Shown one piece after another: positions 1 to 9,313 of a stretch of 64,000 nt of DNA (position 1 is the first letter of the stretch; the number at the start of each line of letters is the position of its first letter). The translations under genes and the position numbers were made by a program. Below the pieces are notes generated by a model. It was not told the origin of the DNA, did not search any database, and saw only the letters and a list, made by a program, of their open reading frames with translations. The stretch comes from Thermococcus sp. (GTDB lineage Archaea; Methanobacteriota_B; Thermococci; Thermococcales; Thermococcaceae), in the NCBI RefSeq assembly GCF_017656495.1, contig NZ_JACDNS010000009.1, positions 19,824 to 83,823 on the forward strand, in the 5' to 3' direction.

Positions 1-74
1 TGTTCCATTATTCCATAAACAACGACAAATAAAAGCAAAAGAGCAAGGATGGGAAGGAAGTCTTCAAGCTTCAT
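1..74 (-). CDS. Partial membrane protein, N-terminus only (runs off the left edge)
   Basis: An ATG at 72-74 on the minus strand opens a frame that stays open to the window edge. It begins MKLEDFLPILALLLLF and continues hydrophobically, so the visible part is a single N-terminal membrane segment. A GGAGTGA ribosome binding site lies about 6-7 bases upstream. It follows the 424-residue secreted protein by 15 bases on the same strand and is probably co-transcribed with it. Too little is visible to name a family. Confidence 0.6.
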   Translation of the reverse strand, partial: MKLEDFLPILALLLLFVVVYGIME

Positions 75-89
75 TGAGAATCACTCCTT

Positions 90-1364
90 TTAGTTAGTGT
101 GGGTAACCCTTAAACTGCATTGGGTCTCTACATCAGCTACATGACTAGGATTTGAAGATGGGCCATAGTATACCGGTACGTTGTATAGTGCATAAAACCT
201 TCTTGTAACGTCATATGAAGGACCGTTATTGTATCGAATGACAATACCCTCTACTTGCAAGAACTGTCCAGGAACACCGATATTCAAATTATTATAGGCT
301 ACAGCGAGGGTATTTTTCTCTTCTCCGCCTTCAATAATTATTGGAGGAAAAGTTGGACCTTGTGTTGCTTTAGTGGGTATTGGCGGAAGATTAAGTGCCC
401 ACGTTATTAAATCAGCCGCCCATTTAATAGCCCAACTAACTTCATTATACCCAAAGTTAACGACACTACTTGACACTCTAATTATTAAATCTTGTACCTC
501 ATTGGGAGTATCCTTGTAAGGTACTGTTACCTTTATATCTATTGGCCGAGAAGATGATCCTCGAATCTCAAATGCAGTATCCCCGCTAATTTCCCGATAA
601 CTTGTACCATAAGATACAATCCTTCCCTCGTCCAAATTTTTAACAATTACCTTATATTCATCTGTACTTTTTAGAATGGTGGGACCACAAAACTTGGTCT
701 GTACCTTCATATAATATGTTGTGGGTGAATTTGTTGGCCATGAAGATACTATATACACTGTTTTAGTAGTATAAGAACACCTTTGTTGAACTCCACCCAT
801 TGCAATAATCTCTGTTCCAGAGCCAATATCCTGAATACTTATCCTAGGGGGTACAATTTTAAATGACCAGCTTATGTCATCTATTTTCTCTTTTGGTAAT
901 TTTATTTTTGAGAACTTTTCCACTAATTGCTTATCCTCAAAAGACAATGCTATGATGTTCCTCTTGCCAACCTCTTGCAGGAATATCCACACCTTTCCAT
1001 TCTTGTATATGTTGCCTTGTAGTCCTCTAATTTCATTTTCTGCATCCGTTGAGTCAAATAGGATAACATAGCCGTCAAAGTACTCAGATTCAACAATTCT
1101 AATGTTTTTGTTTATTCTTTTAAGCTTCCAGTCATAGAACAAAAAGCCAGTCAACTTATTGCCTTGTATTCTTAAAATGCCAAATGTCTTCTTGGTGTCT
1201 CTTAAGTCATCGTTCATAGTGGGATTTGGATCATAAATTCCTAAAACAAACTTAGTCACTGAAATTTTTGGTATAAAGCTTGGTTTTGCGTATACTGAGT
1301 TACTGAACACTCCTCCAAACATTAATAAACTCAAAAGCAGAATAAATATTGCTCGACGCCTCAT
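90..1364 (-). CDS. Secreted protein of unknown function, 424 aa
   Basis: I do not recognise this family. The first ~27 residues form a clear Sec signal peptide (MRRRAIFILLLSLLMFGG, cleavage probably after VYA). The rest is soluble, rich in beta-prone and aromatic residues, with a few cysteines (near RCSY, KFCGP and TQCSL) that could form disulfides outside the cell. There are no obvious catalytic motifs. The start at 1364 has a GAGG ribosome binding site about 7 bases upstream. The TATA box (AAATTTAAATACC on the minus strand, about 1450-1462) predicts a ~65 base leader that contains an inverted repeat. It ends 15 bases before a membrane protein gene on the same strand. It sits outside the purine block and may be the edge of another surface-protein locus. 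Confidence 0.8.
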   Translation of the reverse strand: MRRRAIFILLLSLLMFGGVFSNSVYAKPSFIPKISVTKFVLGIYDPNPTMNDDLRDTKKTFGILRIQGNKLTGFLFYDWKLKRINKNIRIVESEYFDGYVILFDSTDAENEIRGLQGNIYKNGKVWIFLQEVGKRNIIALSFEDKQLVEKFSKIKLPKEKIDDISWSFKIVPPRISIQDIGSGTEIIAMGGVQQRCSYTTKTVYIVSSWPTNSPTTYYMKVQTKFCGPTILKSTDEYKVIVKNLDEGRIVSYGTSYREISGDTAFEIRGSSSRPIDIKVTVPYKDTPNEVQDLIIRVSSSVVNFGYNEVSWAIKWAADLITWALNLPPIPTKATQGPTFPPIIIEGGEEKNTLAVAYNNLNIGVPGQFLQVEGIVIRYNNGPSYDVTRRFYALYNVPVYYGPSSNPSHVADVETQCSLRVTHTN

Positions 1365-1386
1365 ATACCATCCTCTCTTTTCTTTT

Positions 1387-1426
1387 TGCCAGAGTAACTT
1401 AGCAATATTTCACTGCCACTCTGGCA
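1387..1426 (-). promoter_or_regulatory. Inverted repeat in the leader of the 424-aa secreted protein gene
   Basis: TGCCAGAGT (1387-1395) and ACTCTGGCA (1418-1426) are perfect 9-base arms 22 bases apart. They lie between the predicted TATA box and the start codon at 1364, so the transcript could fold into a leader hairpin. A shorter nested alternative (TGCCA-GAG-TGGCA) overlaps the arm next to the promoter. Whether this is a protein site or an RNA element cannot be decided here. Confidence 0.45.
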
Positions 1427-1591
1427 TACTACTCTAAGTAGTTTTTGGTATTTAAATTTTTCGACTTTATTGTAGTATTATTTAATTTTCCAAAAAAAGT
1501 AAATTATCAGAAAGCTCCCTTTAACAAATCTGCGATTTTTAATGAAGTAAACCTTAATAAAGCAATAAAAAATTGAATAAAAAATCAAAAT

Positions 1592-2263
1592 TCACCTTTT
1601 AGCATACTCCACCATAGATTTGAACACCTTTAGCCCGTCTTCACTTCCTAACCATCTATCACTTGCTCTCTCTGGATGAGGCATCATGCCAAGAACGTTG
1701 CCATTCTCATTGCTTATCCCCGCTATGTTGAGAATAGAACCATTGGGGTTTGATTCTTCGTTAATATTCCCATTCTCATCGCTGTATTGAAAAGTTATCC
1801 TAACTTTGCTCAAATCATTGGCGTAATAATTGCCCTCAGCATGAGCTATTGGCATTCTAATGACTTCCCCTTCTTTGTAAAAGCCTGTAAAAGCTGTTTC
1901 AGTGTCTGCAACTCTAAGATAGACCCACTTGCACAGGAATCTTGGAATTTTGTTTGGTCTCAAAGCACCGGGCAAAAGCTTAGCTTCAGTTAGAATTTGA
2001 AAACCGTTGCATATTCCGAGCACTGGCTTTCCATCTTTAGCGAGTTCTTTAACCTCTTCCATTATCTCAGCTCTCGCGCTTATCGCTCCAGCCCTTAGGT
2101 AATCAGCATAGCTAAAACCACCAGGCAAAACAATACCATCAAAGTCTTTCAAACTTTCCTTATACCAAACTCTCTCTGCTTTTCCACCAGCTTTTTTGAT
2201 TGCTTCAACTGTTTCAAAGTCACAGTTTGTCCCTGGAAACACTATAACAGCGAACTTTGGCAT
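1592..2263 (-). CDS. purQ: Phosphoribosylformylglycinamidine synthase subunit PurQ
   Basis: This is the class I glutamine amidotransferase subunit of FGAM synthase. It supplies ammonia to PurL in the fourth step of purine synthesis. The protein has 223 residues, normal for the family. It contains [11 protein letters not shown] near the N-terminus, the nucleophile elbow GICNGFQ with the catalytic Cys, and the C-terminal MMPHPER with the catalytic His and Glu. I chose the ATG at 2263 because GGTGA sits correctly upstream; the GTG nine bases earlier lies inside that site. It follows purS after 1 base and is last in the purD-purP-purS-purQ operon. purL, the partner, is not in this window. Confidence 0.97.
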   Translation of the reverse strand: MPKFAVIVFPGTNCDFETVEAIKKAGGKAERVWYKESLKDFDGIVLPGGFSYADYLRAGAISARAEIMEEVKELAKDGKPVLGICNGFQILTEAKLLPGALRPNKIPRFLCKWVYLRVADTETAFTGFYKEGEVIRMPIAHAEGNYYANDLSKVRITFQYSDENGNINEESNPNGSILNIAGISNENGNVLGMMPHPERASDRWLGSEDGLKVFKSMVEYAKR

Positions 2264-2264
2264 T

Positions 2265-2510
2265 TCACTCACCTAGATTTTCAATGCTGTATTCATAAGT
2301 GTGAATAACGGGATTCGCTAGCAAACGACGGCACATCTCCTCAACATCCTTCTCTGGATTTTCGCTCTCAAAAACCACCTCAAAGTATTTCGGGACTTTT
2401 AAGTCTGCAATTTTATAACCCAAGTTCTTCAAAGCCTTTCCAATTACCCTTCCTTCTGGGTCGTTAAGCCCTTCTTTTAGGCGGACAATAATTTTTGCCT
2501 TATATTTCAT
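2265..2510 (-). CDS. purS: Phosphoribosylformylglycinamidine synthase subunit PurS
   Basis: This is the small 81-residue subunit that bridges PurQ and PurL in the three-part FGAM synthase complex of archaea and Gram-positive bacteria. The sequence [20 protein letters not shown] with [14 protein letters not shown] spacing is typical of the family, and the length is normal. An upstream in-frame extension exists, but ATG 2510 is preferred: it gives the standard PurS N-terminus and is preceded by GAGGTGATGCTC. It lies between purP and purQ with very short gaps, so translation is probably coupled. Confidence 0.95.
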   Translation of the reverse strand: MKYKAKIIVRLKEGLNDPEGRVIGKALKNLGYKIADLKVPKYFEVVFESENPEKDVEEMCRRLLANPVIHTYEYSIENLGE

Positions 2511-2520
2511 GAGCATCACC

Positions 2521-3663
2521 TCACGTAACAACTTTCTCAAGCTCATCCAATTCAATAGCTCTCTTAATCTCAAGCGCAATTCTCCTTCCAGTGCTCATCG
2601 GCCTTCTCCATAGGGCATTGCCATAGGGATGCCCCATTGCCATGTGAATATTTGTCCCGCCACCAGTTCTTGGGGCTACATCGTAGATGTAGAAGTTCAA
2701 ATCCTTGTCAAGAGCTGTTTGCAAAGTGAAAGGCCCAATAACACCGGGTGAGTAGTATCTCTTTGCAGCCTCTATATAGCGTTCGGCCATCTCAAAGACC
2801 TTCTCTAAGAGGGATTCTCTAAGAGTGGAGCTTGCATGGCCGCAAACAGTATACTCAGGTTCAAACTGATGTTCAGGTAAAGTCAACTGCTGTGGAGCTG
2901 GCAATCTAACATGTCCATCTAAACTCGTCTCAAAGCGCCAGTCAATCCCCAAGAGCTCAATATCCTCATCTATCGGTGAATAGAAGAAGTCAAAGTTGAA
3001 TACCGGCCCTATAATGTAGCGTTCAATCCTTGCTTTGCCCAAATCTTCCTCAGTGATTACACCGAGCTTTATAAGCTTCTCAGCTTTTTCTCTAAACTCC
3101 TTATAGCTTGCAGCGGTGAAGAAACCACGTTCAAGCCTCTTTTTTGCGTGTGGAAGCTTTACAATTACAAGGCCAACGTCATCAATTTCTTCCGGCTTGA
3201 CAGGCTCGGGATAAGGAAGTCCGGCTTTCTCCAAAAGCCAGTAGTAGCTCTTCTCCTCACTCCTTTCCTCGCTCCTTAATAGGTTTCTGCTTCCAAACAG
3301 AGGCACCAGGAATTCGTTCTCTACCTTCTCAATGCCCGTATAAACAACAAATGAACGGTTCGGGATGAAGATAACGTTTTTCTTCCTCAGTTCTTCTTGA
3401 ATATCAATGATTTTGCCGAACTTCTCCAAAATTATCACTTCATCAATAAACCCCTTTGTTAGGCCATCTTTTGTTGTTTTTTGCTTAAAATACTCAGCAT
3501 ATGTCCTGTGTCTTCCCCTTTGGGAAACAATAAGAGTTTTGAAGCCTTCGGCCTTGGCTCCATCTGCTATGTCGAGGGCAGAGTGGCTCCCAATCGCCCC
3601 GATAATTATGTTCTCTTTATCGTAATTTTTTAAAACCTCTAGAATCTGCTCTCTTTCAATCAT
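2521..3663 (-). CDS. purP: FAICAR synthetase PurP (copy 1), ATP-grasp formate ligase
   Basis: PurP converts AICAR, formate and ATP to FAICAR without folate, replacing the transformylase half of bacterial PurH. The 380-residue length matches the long PurP form known from methanogens. Recognisable features are the N-terminal IGSHSALDIADGAKAEGF, the ATP-grasp core with FNFDFFYSP, and the C-terminal RTGGGTNIHM followed by [12 protein letters not shown]. Start ATG 3663 has GAGGTG upstream and follows the purD stop by 1 base. Of the three PurP paralogues in the window this is the one embedded in the main pur operon, so it is the best candidate for the de novo pathway enzyme (inference). Confidence 0.93.
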   Translation of the reverse strand: MIEREQILEVLKNYDKENIIIGAIGSHSALDIADGAKAEGFKTLIVSQRGRHRTYAEYFKQKTTKDGLTKGFIDEVIILEKFGKIIDIQEELRKKNVIFIPNRSFVVYTGIEKVENEFLVPLFGSRNLLRSEERSEEKSYYWLLEKAGLPYPEPVKPEEIDDVGLVIVKLPHAKKRLERGFFTAASYKEFREKAEKLIKLGVITEEDLGKARIERYIIGPVFNFDFFYSPIDEDIELLGIDWRFETSLDGHVRLPAPQQLTLPEHQFEPEYTVCGHASSTLRESLLEKVFEMAERYIEAAKRYYSPGVIGPFTLQTALDKDLNFYIYDVAPRTGGGTNIHMAMGHPYGNALWRRPMSTGRRIALEIKRAIELDELEKVVT

Positions 3664-3664
3664 C

Positions 3665-4963
3665 TCACTCACCTCTAATTGTTTTCATGAGTTCAATCCT
3701 TTTTGCGATGCTCTCTTTAGTTCCTACATCGGCGCGGTAGAAAATTTCACCCTTAACATGCTTTATCCCTGCAGAGGCTATTTTTTCCGCTTCTTCGAGA
3801 GAATCGGCAATTCCAACGATTGCTAGGGCTCTTGAGCCAAGCATTGTGAAGTTTTCATCTACTGAGGCATAGTAGATCTTAGCCCCTTCTTCTCTGATTT
3901 TATCCTCGCTGATTTGAACTTTAACTCCCTTGATTGGATCAGTGGGATAACCTTTGGGTGCTATATACTTCACAACTGTGGCTTTCTGCTCAAATTCAGC
4001 TCTCTTTAGGTTACCATCGATAATTCCCTCTCCGATTTCCACGAGAGACGTCTTTAAAATTGGCAGAACGTTCATTGCCTCCGGATCACCAAAGCGGGCA
4101 TTATATTCAATGATTTTCGGTTCATCCTTAGCAAGCATGAACTGGCCGTAGAGAATCCCCTTATAAGGAGTTCCTTCTTTTCTCATAGCTTCAACAGTCT
4201 TTTTGAGCGTTTCAAGAGCTTTTTCATAATCTTCTTTTGGTATGAAAGGTAGCAAGTGGTTTTCACAAGAATAAGAGCCCATTCCGCCTGTTATTGGCCC
4301 AACATCACCATCATAAGCATGTGGATAATCTTGAGCCAAAGGCATTGGAATGACTTTCTTCCCATCCGTAAACACTTGAAATGTGAACTCTACCCCATCT
4401 GTTCTCTCTTCAATCAAAACCTTCCCATCCTTCTCAATTAGCTTTTTTGCATATTCTTTTGCTTCTTCATTGTCCTTAAGCTGGTAGCCAACTACTTTAA
4501 CTCCCTTCCCACCTGTTAATCCGAGGGGTTTAACTACAATTGGTTTTCCAAACTCATCAACCCACGCTCTCATTTCTGCAACATCATCAAAGACTTTGAA
4601 GAGCTTTCTTCCTGGAATTTTATGCTTTTCCATCAAAGTCCTTGCAAAAGCCTTGTTAGTCTCAAGCCGGGCAGCCTCTTTTGATGGCCCAACCGTTGGA
4701 ACGCCATTCTCTTCCAAAACATTGACAATGCCTTTCTCTAAAGGAGCCTCTGGACCGATAAAAGCCAAATCAACATTCCACTTTAGAGCAAAATCTAAGA
4801 CTTTTTCAACATCAGTTTCTTTTGCTATTCCATATTCCTCTGCCATTCTTCTTATTCCAGGGTTAACATGCTTAGCTACAACGTAAAGTTCAGCTTCGCT
4901 CTTCGCAAGGACTTCGGCAATTGCACTTTCTCTACCACCAGCACCAACCAAGAGAACTTTCAT
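3665..4963 (-). CDS. purD: Phosphoribosylamine-glycine ligase PurD
   Basis: GAR synthetase joins phosphoribosylamine and glycine using ATP, the second step of purine synthesis. The protein has 432 residues. It begins MKVLLVGAGGRESAIAEVLA (PurD signature) and has the ATP-grasp region VVKPLGLTGGKGVKVV and the family motif NARFGDPEA. The ATG at 4963 is chosen over the GTG at 4975, because that GTG lies within the GGTGAAG ribosome binding site. It is the first gene of the purD-purP-purS-purQ operon. Its promoter shares a conserved inverted repeat with purC, purT and the third purP, and its leader is almost identical to that of purC. Confidence 0.97.
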   Translation of the reverse strand: MKVLLVGAGGRESAIAEVLAKSEAELYVVAKHVNPGIRRMAEEYGIAKETDVEKVLDFALKWNVDLAFIGPEAPLEKGIVNVLEENGVPTVGPSKEAARLETNKAFARTLMEKHKIPGRKLFKVFDDVAEMRAWVDEFGKPIVVKPLGLTGGKGVKVVGYQLKDNEEAKEYAKKLIEKDGKVLIEERTDGVEFTFQVFTDGKKVIPMPLAQDYPHAYDGDVGPITGGMGSYSCENHLLPFIPKEDYEKALETLKKTVEAMRKEGTPYKGILYGQFMLAKDEPKIIEYNARFGDPEAMNVLPILKTSLVEIGEGIIDGNLKRAEFEQKATVVKYIAPKGYPTDPIKGVKVQISEDKIREEGAKIYYASVDENFTMLGSRALAIVGIADSLEEAEKIASAGIKHVKGEIFYRADVGTKESIAKRIELMKTIRGE

Positions 4964-4979
4964 AATCTTCACCAAAAAT

Positions 4980-5017
4980 TTGTTAAAATTTTTACTTTTT
5001 AAGCTTTATTTTAACAT
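4980..5017. promoter_or_regulatory. Purine-box inverted repeat between purD and purE
   Basis: TTGTTAAAAT (4980-4989) and ATTTTAACAT (5008-5017) are inverted copies separated by 18 bases. Between them, read on the minus strand, is the purD BRE/TATA (AAAGCTTAAAAAG). The same pair with the same 18-base spacer occurs before purP3, and weaker pairs occur before purC and purT. This fits a repressor or activator site flanking the TATA box. purE has its own TATA (CTTTATAAGC, about 5032-5041) downstream on the plus strand. Confidence 0.7.
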
Positions 5018-5071
5018 AAATATGTCGAAAACTTTATAAGCTTAAACACAGAAAAGCGAGCTGGTGGTAGA

Positions 5072-5503
5072 ATGAAGGTGCTCGTTGTTATGGGTAGCAA
5101 AAGTGACTCTCACATAGCTGAAAAAGTCACAAAAGTGCTGGATGAATTTGGCGTTGAATACGATGTTGAAGTTGCTTCAGCCCATAGGAACCCTAAAAAG
5201 GTTGAGGAACTTGCAAAGAAAGATTATGATGTCTTCATAGCCATTGCCGGACTCAGTGCAGCTTTACCTGGAGTTATAGCCTCTTACACCACAAAACCTG
5301 TTATTGGTGTTCCAGTCTCTGCTAAGCTTGGAGGACTGGATTCTCTCCTAAGCATCACTCAGATGCCTCCCGGAATCCCAGTTGCTACGGTGGGAATAGA
5401 CAATGGAAAGAACGCGGCTTTGCTCGCAATTGAGATTTTGGCGCTAAAAGATGAAAGCTTAAAGAAAAAACTTGAGGAATACAGAGAAAAGATGAGAAGT
5501 TAA
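5072..5503 (+). CDS. purE: AIR carboxylase / N5-CAIR mutase PurE
   Basis: PurE makes CAIR, the sixth intermediate. The 143-residue protein starts [14 protein letters not shown] (the PurE phosphate-binding loop) and contains ASAHRNP, the [11 protein letters not shown] stretch and [15 protein letters not shown]. Class I enzymes use N5-CAIR made by PurK; class II use AIR and CO2 directly. No purK is present in the window, so a direct carboxylase is possible but not shown. The start has GGTGGT upstream. It is divergent from purD and its last 4 bases overlap the end of the convergent ATPase gene. Confidence 0.95.
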   Translation: MKVLVVMGSKSDSHIAEKVTKVLDEFGVEYDVEVASAHRNPKKVEELAKKDYDVFIAIAGLSAALPGVIASYTTKPVIGVPVSAKLGGLDSLLSITQMPPGIPVATVGIDNGKNAALLAIEILALKDESLKKKLEEYREKMRS

Positions 5504-6744
5504 ACAAGTGCTTCCAAGCTTCTTTTTGCAATTTCTAGGAGCTCTTCGGGAGTTAATACTTCAATCCCTTCAGGTTCTCTTTCGAGAGCGTCCTCCGATG
5601 GAACAACAAGAACTTTCCTGCATCTGAACTTAGAGAGTTTTTCCTCAATTTTTTTCACTTCTTCACGCTTAACCCTGCTTTTCCACTTAACCTCTCCTAT
5701 CAGCTCAAGTTTGCTGAAGCCCATTAGTGCGATATCAAGCTCAAGATCTGGGAGCTCAACCTTTACTGGCCTCAGGCCATAAGCCTTAGCCAGAAGACTC
5801 TCAATGAAGCCCTCAACGTGCCTTGGAACCTTCTCATCAACAGCCTTCCTGATGAACTCTTTGGGTGTCTCAAGCTCGGTGTAGGCATACTTTGCCTCAA
5901 GGTAGAAGTGGAGGTCAAGGAGGGGGGATGCTATTGAGTAGCGGAAGCGCCTTTTCTTTCCATGGATTGGCTTTTTCTTTATGAGCCCCATCGAGGACAG
6001 CACTTTAAGGTACTTCTGAATACTGGAGGGGGATTCAATTAATCCTTTGGAAAGCAGATAGCTTCCAATTTCGCCACTCTTTGATTTTCCGTCTGCTATC
6101 GAATGAAGAACACCTTGATAAACCTCAGAGAAGAAAACTTCTTCTTCAGTAAAAGTTTCTCCTATGAGATCCTTAATGACCGGCGCTGAAGAGTGTAGAT
6201 AATCAGTCAGGAACTCTCTGAGTGGCGGCTTATAGGAGGGTACAAGCATCGGCTCACGAAGGTATGTTGAAGCCTCAATAAGTTCTTTTCCATCCACTTC
6301 CTTTGATAGCTCTACGAGGATTTCTCTTTCGTCGATTAGACCAACCTTGACAGGAAGCACTATCCCGAGGAGGGGACTTTCACGCATTGAGAGAATTCTC
6401 ACTGCCAGCCATAGGGTCGAAGTTATGAGAATAAGCTCGCTTTCCAAGGTCGAGTAAGCGTGAAGGAGATCAAGAAAGCCATCTGGAAGGCGATGAAACT
6501 CATCTATTACAATTTTCTCCTTTCCAAGATGATCAAGGAATTCTCTCCGAAACTCATCGTAGTTCATGTACTTGCCTGAAGTTAAATCGAGTATGGTTCC
6601 ATCCCGATTTACGAAGTAGAATCTATCATGTTCAACGAAGTGCTGAACGAGAAAGGTCTTTCCCGTCTTTCTTCTTCCATAGAGCATTTTCCAGCCTTCA
6701 CCCTCAAGCTGTGCAAGTTCAATTCTTCTTGGAATGATTCTCAT
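5500..6744 (-). CDS. Archaeal AAA-type ATPase with C-terminal nuclease-like domain (DUF234 type)
   Basis: This belongs to the archaeal ATPase family (PF01637-like) that often carries a DUF234 C-terminal domain. In 414 residues it shows Walker A GRRKTGKT (about 23-30), Walker [11 protein letters not shown] (about 96-105), a winged-helix region near 225-275, and a C-terminal PD-(D/E)XK-like part with ELDIALM and ELIGEVKWK. The cellular role of the family is not well established. The gene interrupts the pur block. No ribosome binding site is seen; the TATA box lies ~27 bases before the ATG, predicting a leaderless transcript. Two palindromes cover the start codon and the predicted transcription start, which suggests self-regulation. 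Confidence 0.85.
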   Translation of the reverse strand: MRIIPRRIELAQLEGEGWKMLYGRRKTGKTFLVQHFVEHDRFYFVNRDGTILDLTSGKYMNYDEFRREFLDHLGKEKIVIDEFHRLPDGFLDLLHAYSTLESELILITSTLWLAVRILSMRESPLLGIVLPVKVGLIDEREILVELSKEVDGKELIEASTYLREPMLVPSYKPPLREFLTDYLHSSAPVIKDLIGETFTEEEVFFSEVYQGVLHSIADGKSKSGEIGSYLLSKGLIESPSSIQKYLKVLSSMGLIKKKPIHGKKRRFRYSIASPLLDLHFYLEAKYAYTELETPKEFIRKAVDEKVPRHVEGFIESLLAKAYGLRPVKVELPDLELDIALMGFSKLELIGEVKWKSRVKREEVKKIEEKLSKFRCRKVLVVPSEDALEREPEGIEVLTPEELLEIAKRSLEALV

Positions 6745-6766
6745 GAGAATGATTCTAATCAGAATC
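6737..6766 (-). promoter_or_regulatory. Twin palindromes over the ATPase gene start
   Basis: ATTCTCATGAGAAT (6737-6750) is a perfect palindrome that includes the ATG. GATTCT-AATC-AGAATC (6751-6766) lies directly upstream with perfect 6-base arms. The two share the GATTCT/AGAATC-like half site. The TATA (TTAAAAAG, about 6767-6774) abuts them, so a bound protein would block transcription initiation. Confidence 0.5.
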
Positions 6767-6848
6767 TTTTTAAGGATTTCGGTTGGAAAGATGTTAAAGT
6801 TGATTTAGTGAAAAAATAATAAAGAACCTTAGATAGAGAAAAACAAAT

Positions 6849-8138
6849 TCAAAGCAGGTGCTTCTCTTTTATGAATTCTTGGCTTTGCCATTCCCCACTT
6901 CTTGTTTTCAGCTCAATCATATGGGCAACTTGCTCTGCCTTTCTCTTTGCAACCTGCACATCTCTGTCCCAGGCTAAAGCCACTCCTAATCTCCTTCCTT
7001 TGTACGCTGAAGGCTTTCCGAATAATCTCACAGTTGTATTCGGAATGTTCAAAGCCTTAAAGATACCTCTGAACTTTGGAGCATAACCTTCTTGATTTGC
7101 AAGAATGACGTGCGTTGCTGCTGGAGTTAGGATTGGGAATTTCCTAATACCATTCTCTTCAATAGCTGGAATTGGCAGGCCTAAAACCGCTCTAACGTGA
7201 AGACCGAACTCTGAGAATCCAGTCGGATGAGAGGCCAAAGTAACCATTCCAGTATCGTGAGGCCTTGGTGAAACTTCATTCGCCCATACCTTGTCGCCTT
7301 TAACGAACATCTCAACCCCGAATAAACCTAAGCCTCCAAGAACGTCTGTTATTTTCTTTGCAATTTCATAGACTTTTCTCTCGGCTTTCTCACTTATTTC
7401 AGCAGGCTGCCAGCTTGAGTGGTAGTCCCCTTTAATCTGATAATGACCCACGGGCTTTGGAAAAGTAGTGACAACTTTGCCATTTTCATCTAAGTGCCTC
7501 ACAGCCAATTCCGTTATCTCAACCTCAAAATCTATGTGCTCTTCAACGATAATTTTATCGGCACTCCCACGAGCTTTCTTCTTCGCCTCTTCCCATGCCT
7601 TTGGGACATCTTCTGGACCCTTGACAAAATATGAACCCTTTCCGCTTGAGCTCATTATTGCCTTTGTGTGGCAGGGATAACCAATCTTTTCACATGCATC
7701 GTAGAGCTCATCCAAAGTCGTGGCATACATATATCTTGATGTTGGAACTTTTGCTTCTTTAGCAAGTGTCTCCCTTGTTCTTTCTCTATGCATGGCAATC
7801 CAAGTTGCTTTTGCATTTGGAACAACAAAATAACCTTCTTTTTCAAATTCAAAAAGTGCATCAAGGTTTATTGCTTCAATCTCCGGGATTATTGCATCGG
7901 GCTTTTCCCTCTCAACGACGCTCCACAGGAAGTCTTTGTCTTTCATATTTCCAACATAACTTTTGTGAGCCACCTGCATGGCTGGGGCATTGGGATATCT
8001 GTCCACCGCAATTACTTCAATTCCCAACCTTTGGGCCTCGATGGCAATTTCTTTTCCCAATTCACCGCTTCCAAGGAGAAGAATCTTAACAGCAGAGTCT
8101 GTTAAGGGAGTTCCAATTTCATCTCTAGTTCCAGCCAT
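6849..8138 (-). CDS. purT: Formate-dependent GAR transformylase PurT
   Basis: PurT formylates GAR using formate and ATP through a formyl phosphate intermediate, avoiding folate. The 429-residue ATP-grasp protein has KILLLGSGELGKEIAIEAQRLG, the ATP-binding region IMSSSGKGSYFVKGPEDV, and the conserved EVSPRPHDTGMVTL. ATG 8138 is chosen because GGTG precedes it and MAGTRDEIGTPL matches the family N-terminus; earlier in-frame starts lie in the promoter. It is divergent from purM and its promoter has the purine inverted repeat. With PurP it makes both formyl transfers of this pathway formate-based. Confidence 0.97.
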   Translation of the reverse strand: MAGTRDEIGTPLTDSAVKILLLGSGELGKEIAIEAQRLGIEVIAVDRYPNAPAMQVAHKSYVGNMKDKDFLWSVVEREKPDAIIPEIEAINLDALFEFEKEGYFVVPNAKATWIAMHRERTRETLAKEAKVPTSRYMYATTLDELYDACEKIGYPCHTKAIMSSSGKGSYFVKGPEDVPKAWEEAKKKARGSADKIIVEEHIDFEVEITELAVRHLDENGKVVTTFPKPVGHYQIKGDYHSSWQPAEISEKAERKVYEIAKKITDVLGGLGLFGVEMFVKGDKVWANEVSPRPHDTGMVTLASHPTGFSEFGLHVRAVLGLPIPAIEENGIRKFPILTPAATHVILANQEGYAPKFRGIFKALNIPNTTVRLFGKPSAYKGRRLGVALAWDRDVQVAKRKAEQVAHMIELKTRSGEWQSQEFIKEKHLL

Positions 8139-8166
8139 ATGCACCACCCAAAATATTGACGTTATT

Positions 8167-8205
8167 ATGTTAAAATTGAGCATGTATTTAAGCATTTTTA
8201 AACAT
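8167..8205. promoter_or_regulatory. Purine-box inverted repeat between purT and purM
   Basis: ATGTTAAAAT (8167-8176) matches the purine box perfectly; the opposite half ATTTTTAAACAT (8194-8205) is degenerate by one or two bases. On the minus strand the order is degenerate half, BRE/TATA (AATGCTTAAATA), perfect half, purT start, as at purD and purP3. The likely purM TATA (AATTTTTAAAC, about 8217-8227) is downstream of both halves. Confidence 0.55.
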
Positions 8206-8257
8206 AAAAATGATAAAATTTTTAAACTGATTTTCCTATTCTTTTTTGGTGGTACAA

Positions 8258-9262
8258 ATGCTCACATATGCACAAGCCGGGGTGGATGAAGAAAAAACAC
8301 AAAGAGCACTAAAGAGCATAATTTCACTCGCAAGAGCAACCTTCAAATTAAGGGAAGGAAAAATAGGAGTGCCTGTTAAAGATATCGGTCATTATGCTGC
8401 ATTGATTGATTTTGAAAACTTCTATTTAGCGATGACCACTGATGGAGTGGGCACAAAAATTCTTGTGGCTGAGGCTGTTGGGAAATTTGACACAATTGGA
8501 ATTGATATGATCGCAATGAACGTAAACGACTTAATCTGTGTTGGAGCTGAGCCCGTAGCTTTGGTTGATTACCTAGCTGTGAGGGAACCCAATGATAAAA
8601 TTTTCGAAGAGATAGCTAAAGGTCTCTACGAGGGAGCTAAACAAAGTGGAATTGCAATTGTAGGCGGCGAGACCGCTGTAATGCCCGATCTAATCAACGG
8701 ATTTGACTTGGCGGGTACTGCTATTGGAATCGTTGAAAAGGGCAAAGTCATCACAGGAGAAAAAATCAAACCAGGAGATGCTGTCATTGGTATTGAAAGC
8801 TCTGGGATTCACTCCAATGGTCTAACTCTCGCAAGAAAGCTTTTAATTCCAAAGTATGGGCTTGAATACGAGTTTGAAGGCAAAAAGCTGTGGGAGCATT
8901 TGCTTGAGCCAACGAGGATTTATGTGAAGCCAATTTTAGAGCTTTTAGAAAAAGTAGAAGTTAAGGGGTTAGCCCACATAACTGGTGGAGGACTTTTAAA
9001 CCTAAAGAGGCTCACAAAATATGGGTTTTCCCTTGAAATGCCACCAATTAGTGGGATTTTTAAATTAATATACGAAAATGGTGTTCCTTTAGAGGAAATG
9101 TTTAAGGTTTTTAATATGGGGATTGGTTTTGTGGTGATAGTTTCACAAGAAGAGAAGAAAGAGGCATTGCAAATTCTCAACAGATATTACCCAGCATATG
9201 AAATTGGACGAGTTATAAAAAACTCCAAGATAGAAATTCAGAATTATAAAATAACAATGTGA
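8258..9262 (+). CDS. purM: Phosphoribosylformylglycinamidine cyclo-ligase PurM
   Basis: PurM closes the imidazole ring to make AIR, which feeds both purine synthesis and, through ThiC, thiamine. The protein has 334 residues. It opens with [13 protein letters not shown] (a PurM hallmark) and has [20 protein letters not shown] and [12 protein letters not shown] motifs and [17 protein letters not shown] 8258 has GGTGGT at the right distance; the GTG at 8246 lies within that site. It is divergent from purT across a shared regulatory region. Confidence 0.97.
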   Translation: MLTYAQAGVDEEKTQRALKSIISLARATFKLREGKIGVPVKDIGHYAALIDFENFYLAMTTDGVGTKILVAEAVGKFDTIGIDMIAMNVNDLICVGAEPVALVDYLAVREPNDKIFEEIAKGLYEGAKQSGIAIVGGETAVMPDLINGFDLAGTAIGIVEKGKVITGEKIKPGDAVIGIESSGIHSNGLTLARKLLIPKYGLEYEFEGKKLWEHLLEPTRIYVKPILELLEKVEVKGLAHITGGGLLNLKRLTKYGFSLEMPPISGIFKLIYENGVPLEEMFKVFNMGIGFVVIVSQEEKKEALQILNRYYPAYEIGRVIKNSKIEIQNYKITM

Positions 9263-9313
9263 AGCAAGAATTTATATATTTATCACTCATAGTCTAAAAT
9301 AGTGGTGGAGGAG

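Noticed and set aside
7766..8289. Three plus-strand open frames of over 100 codons
   Set aside because: They are antisense to the well-supported purT gene and its promoter and look like compositional shadows.
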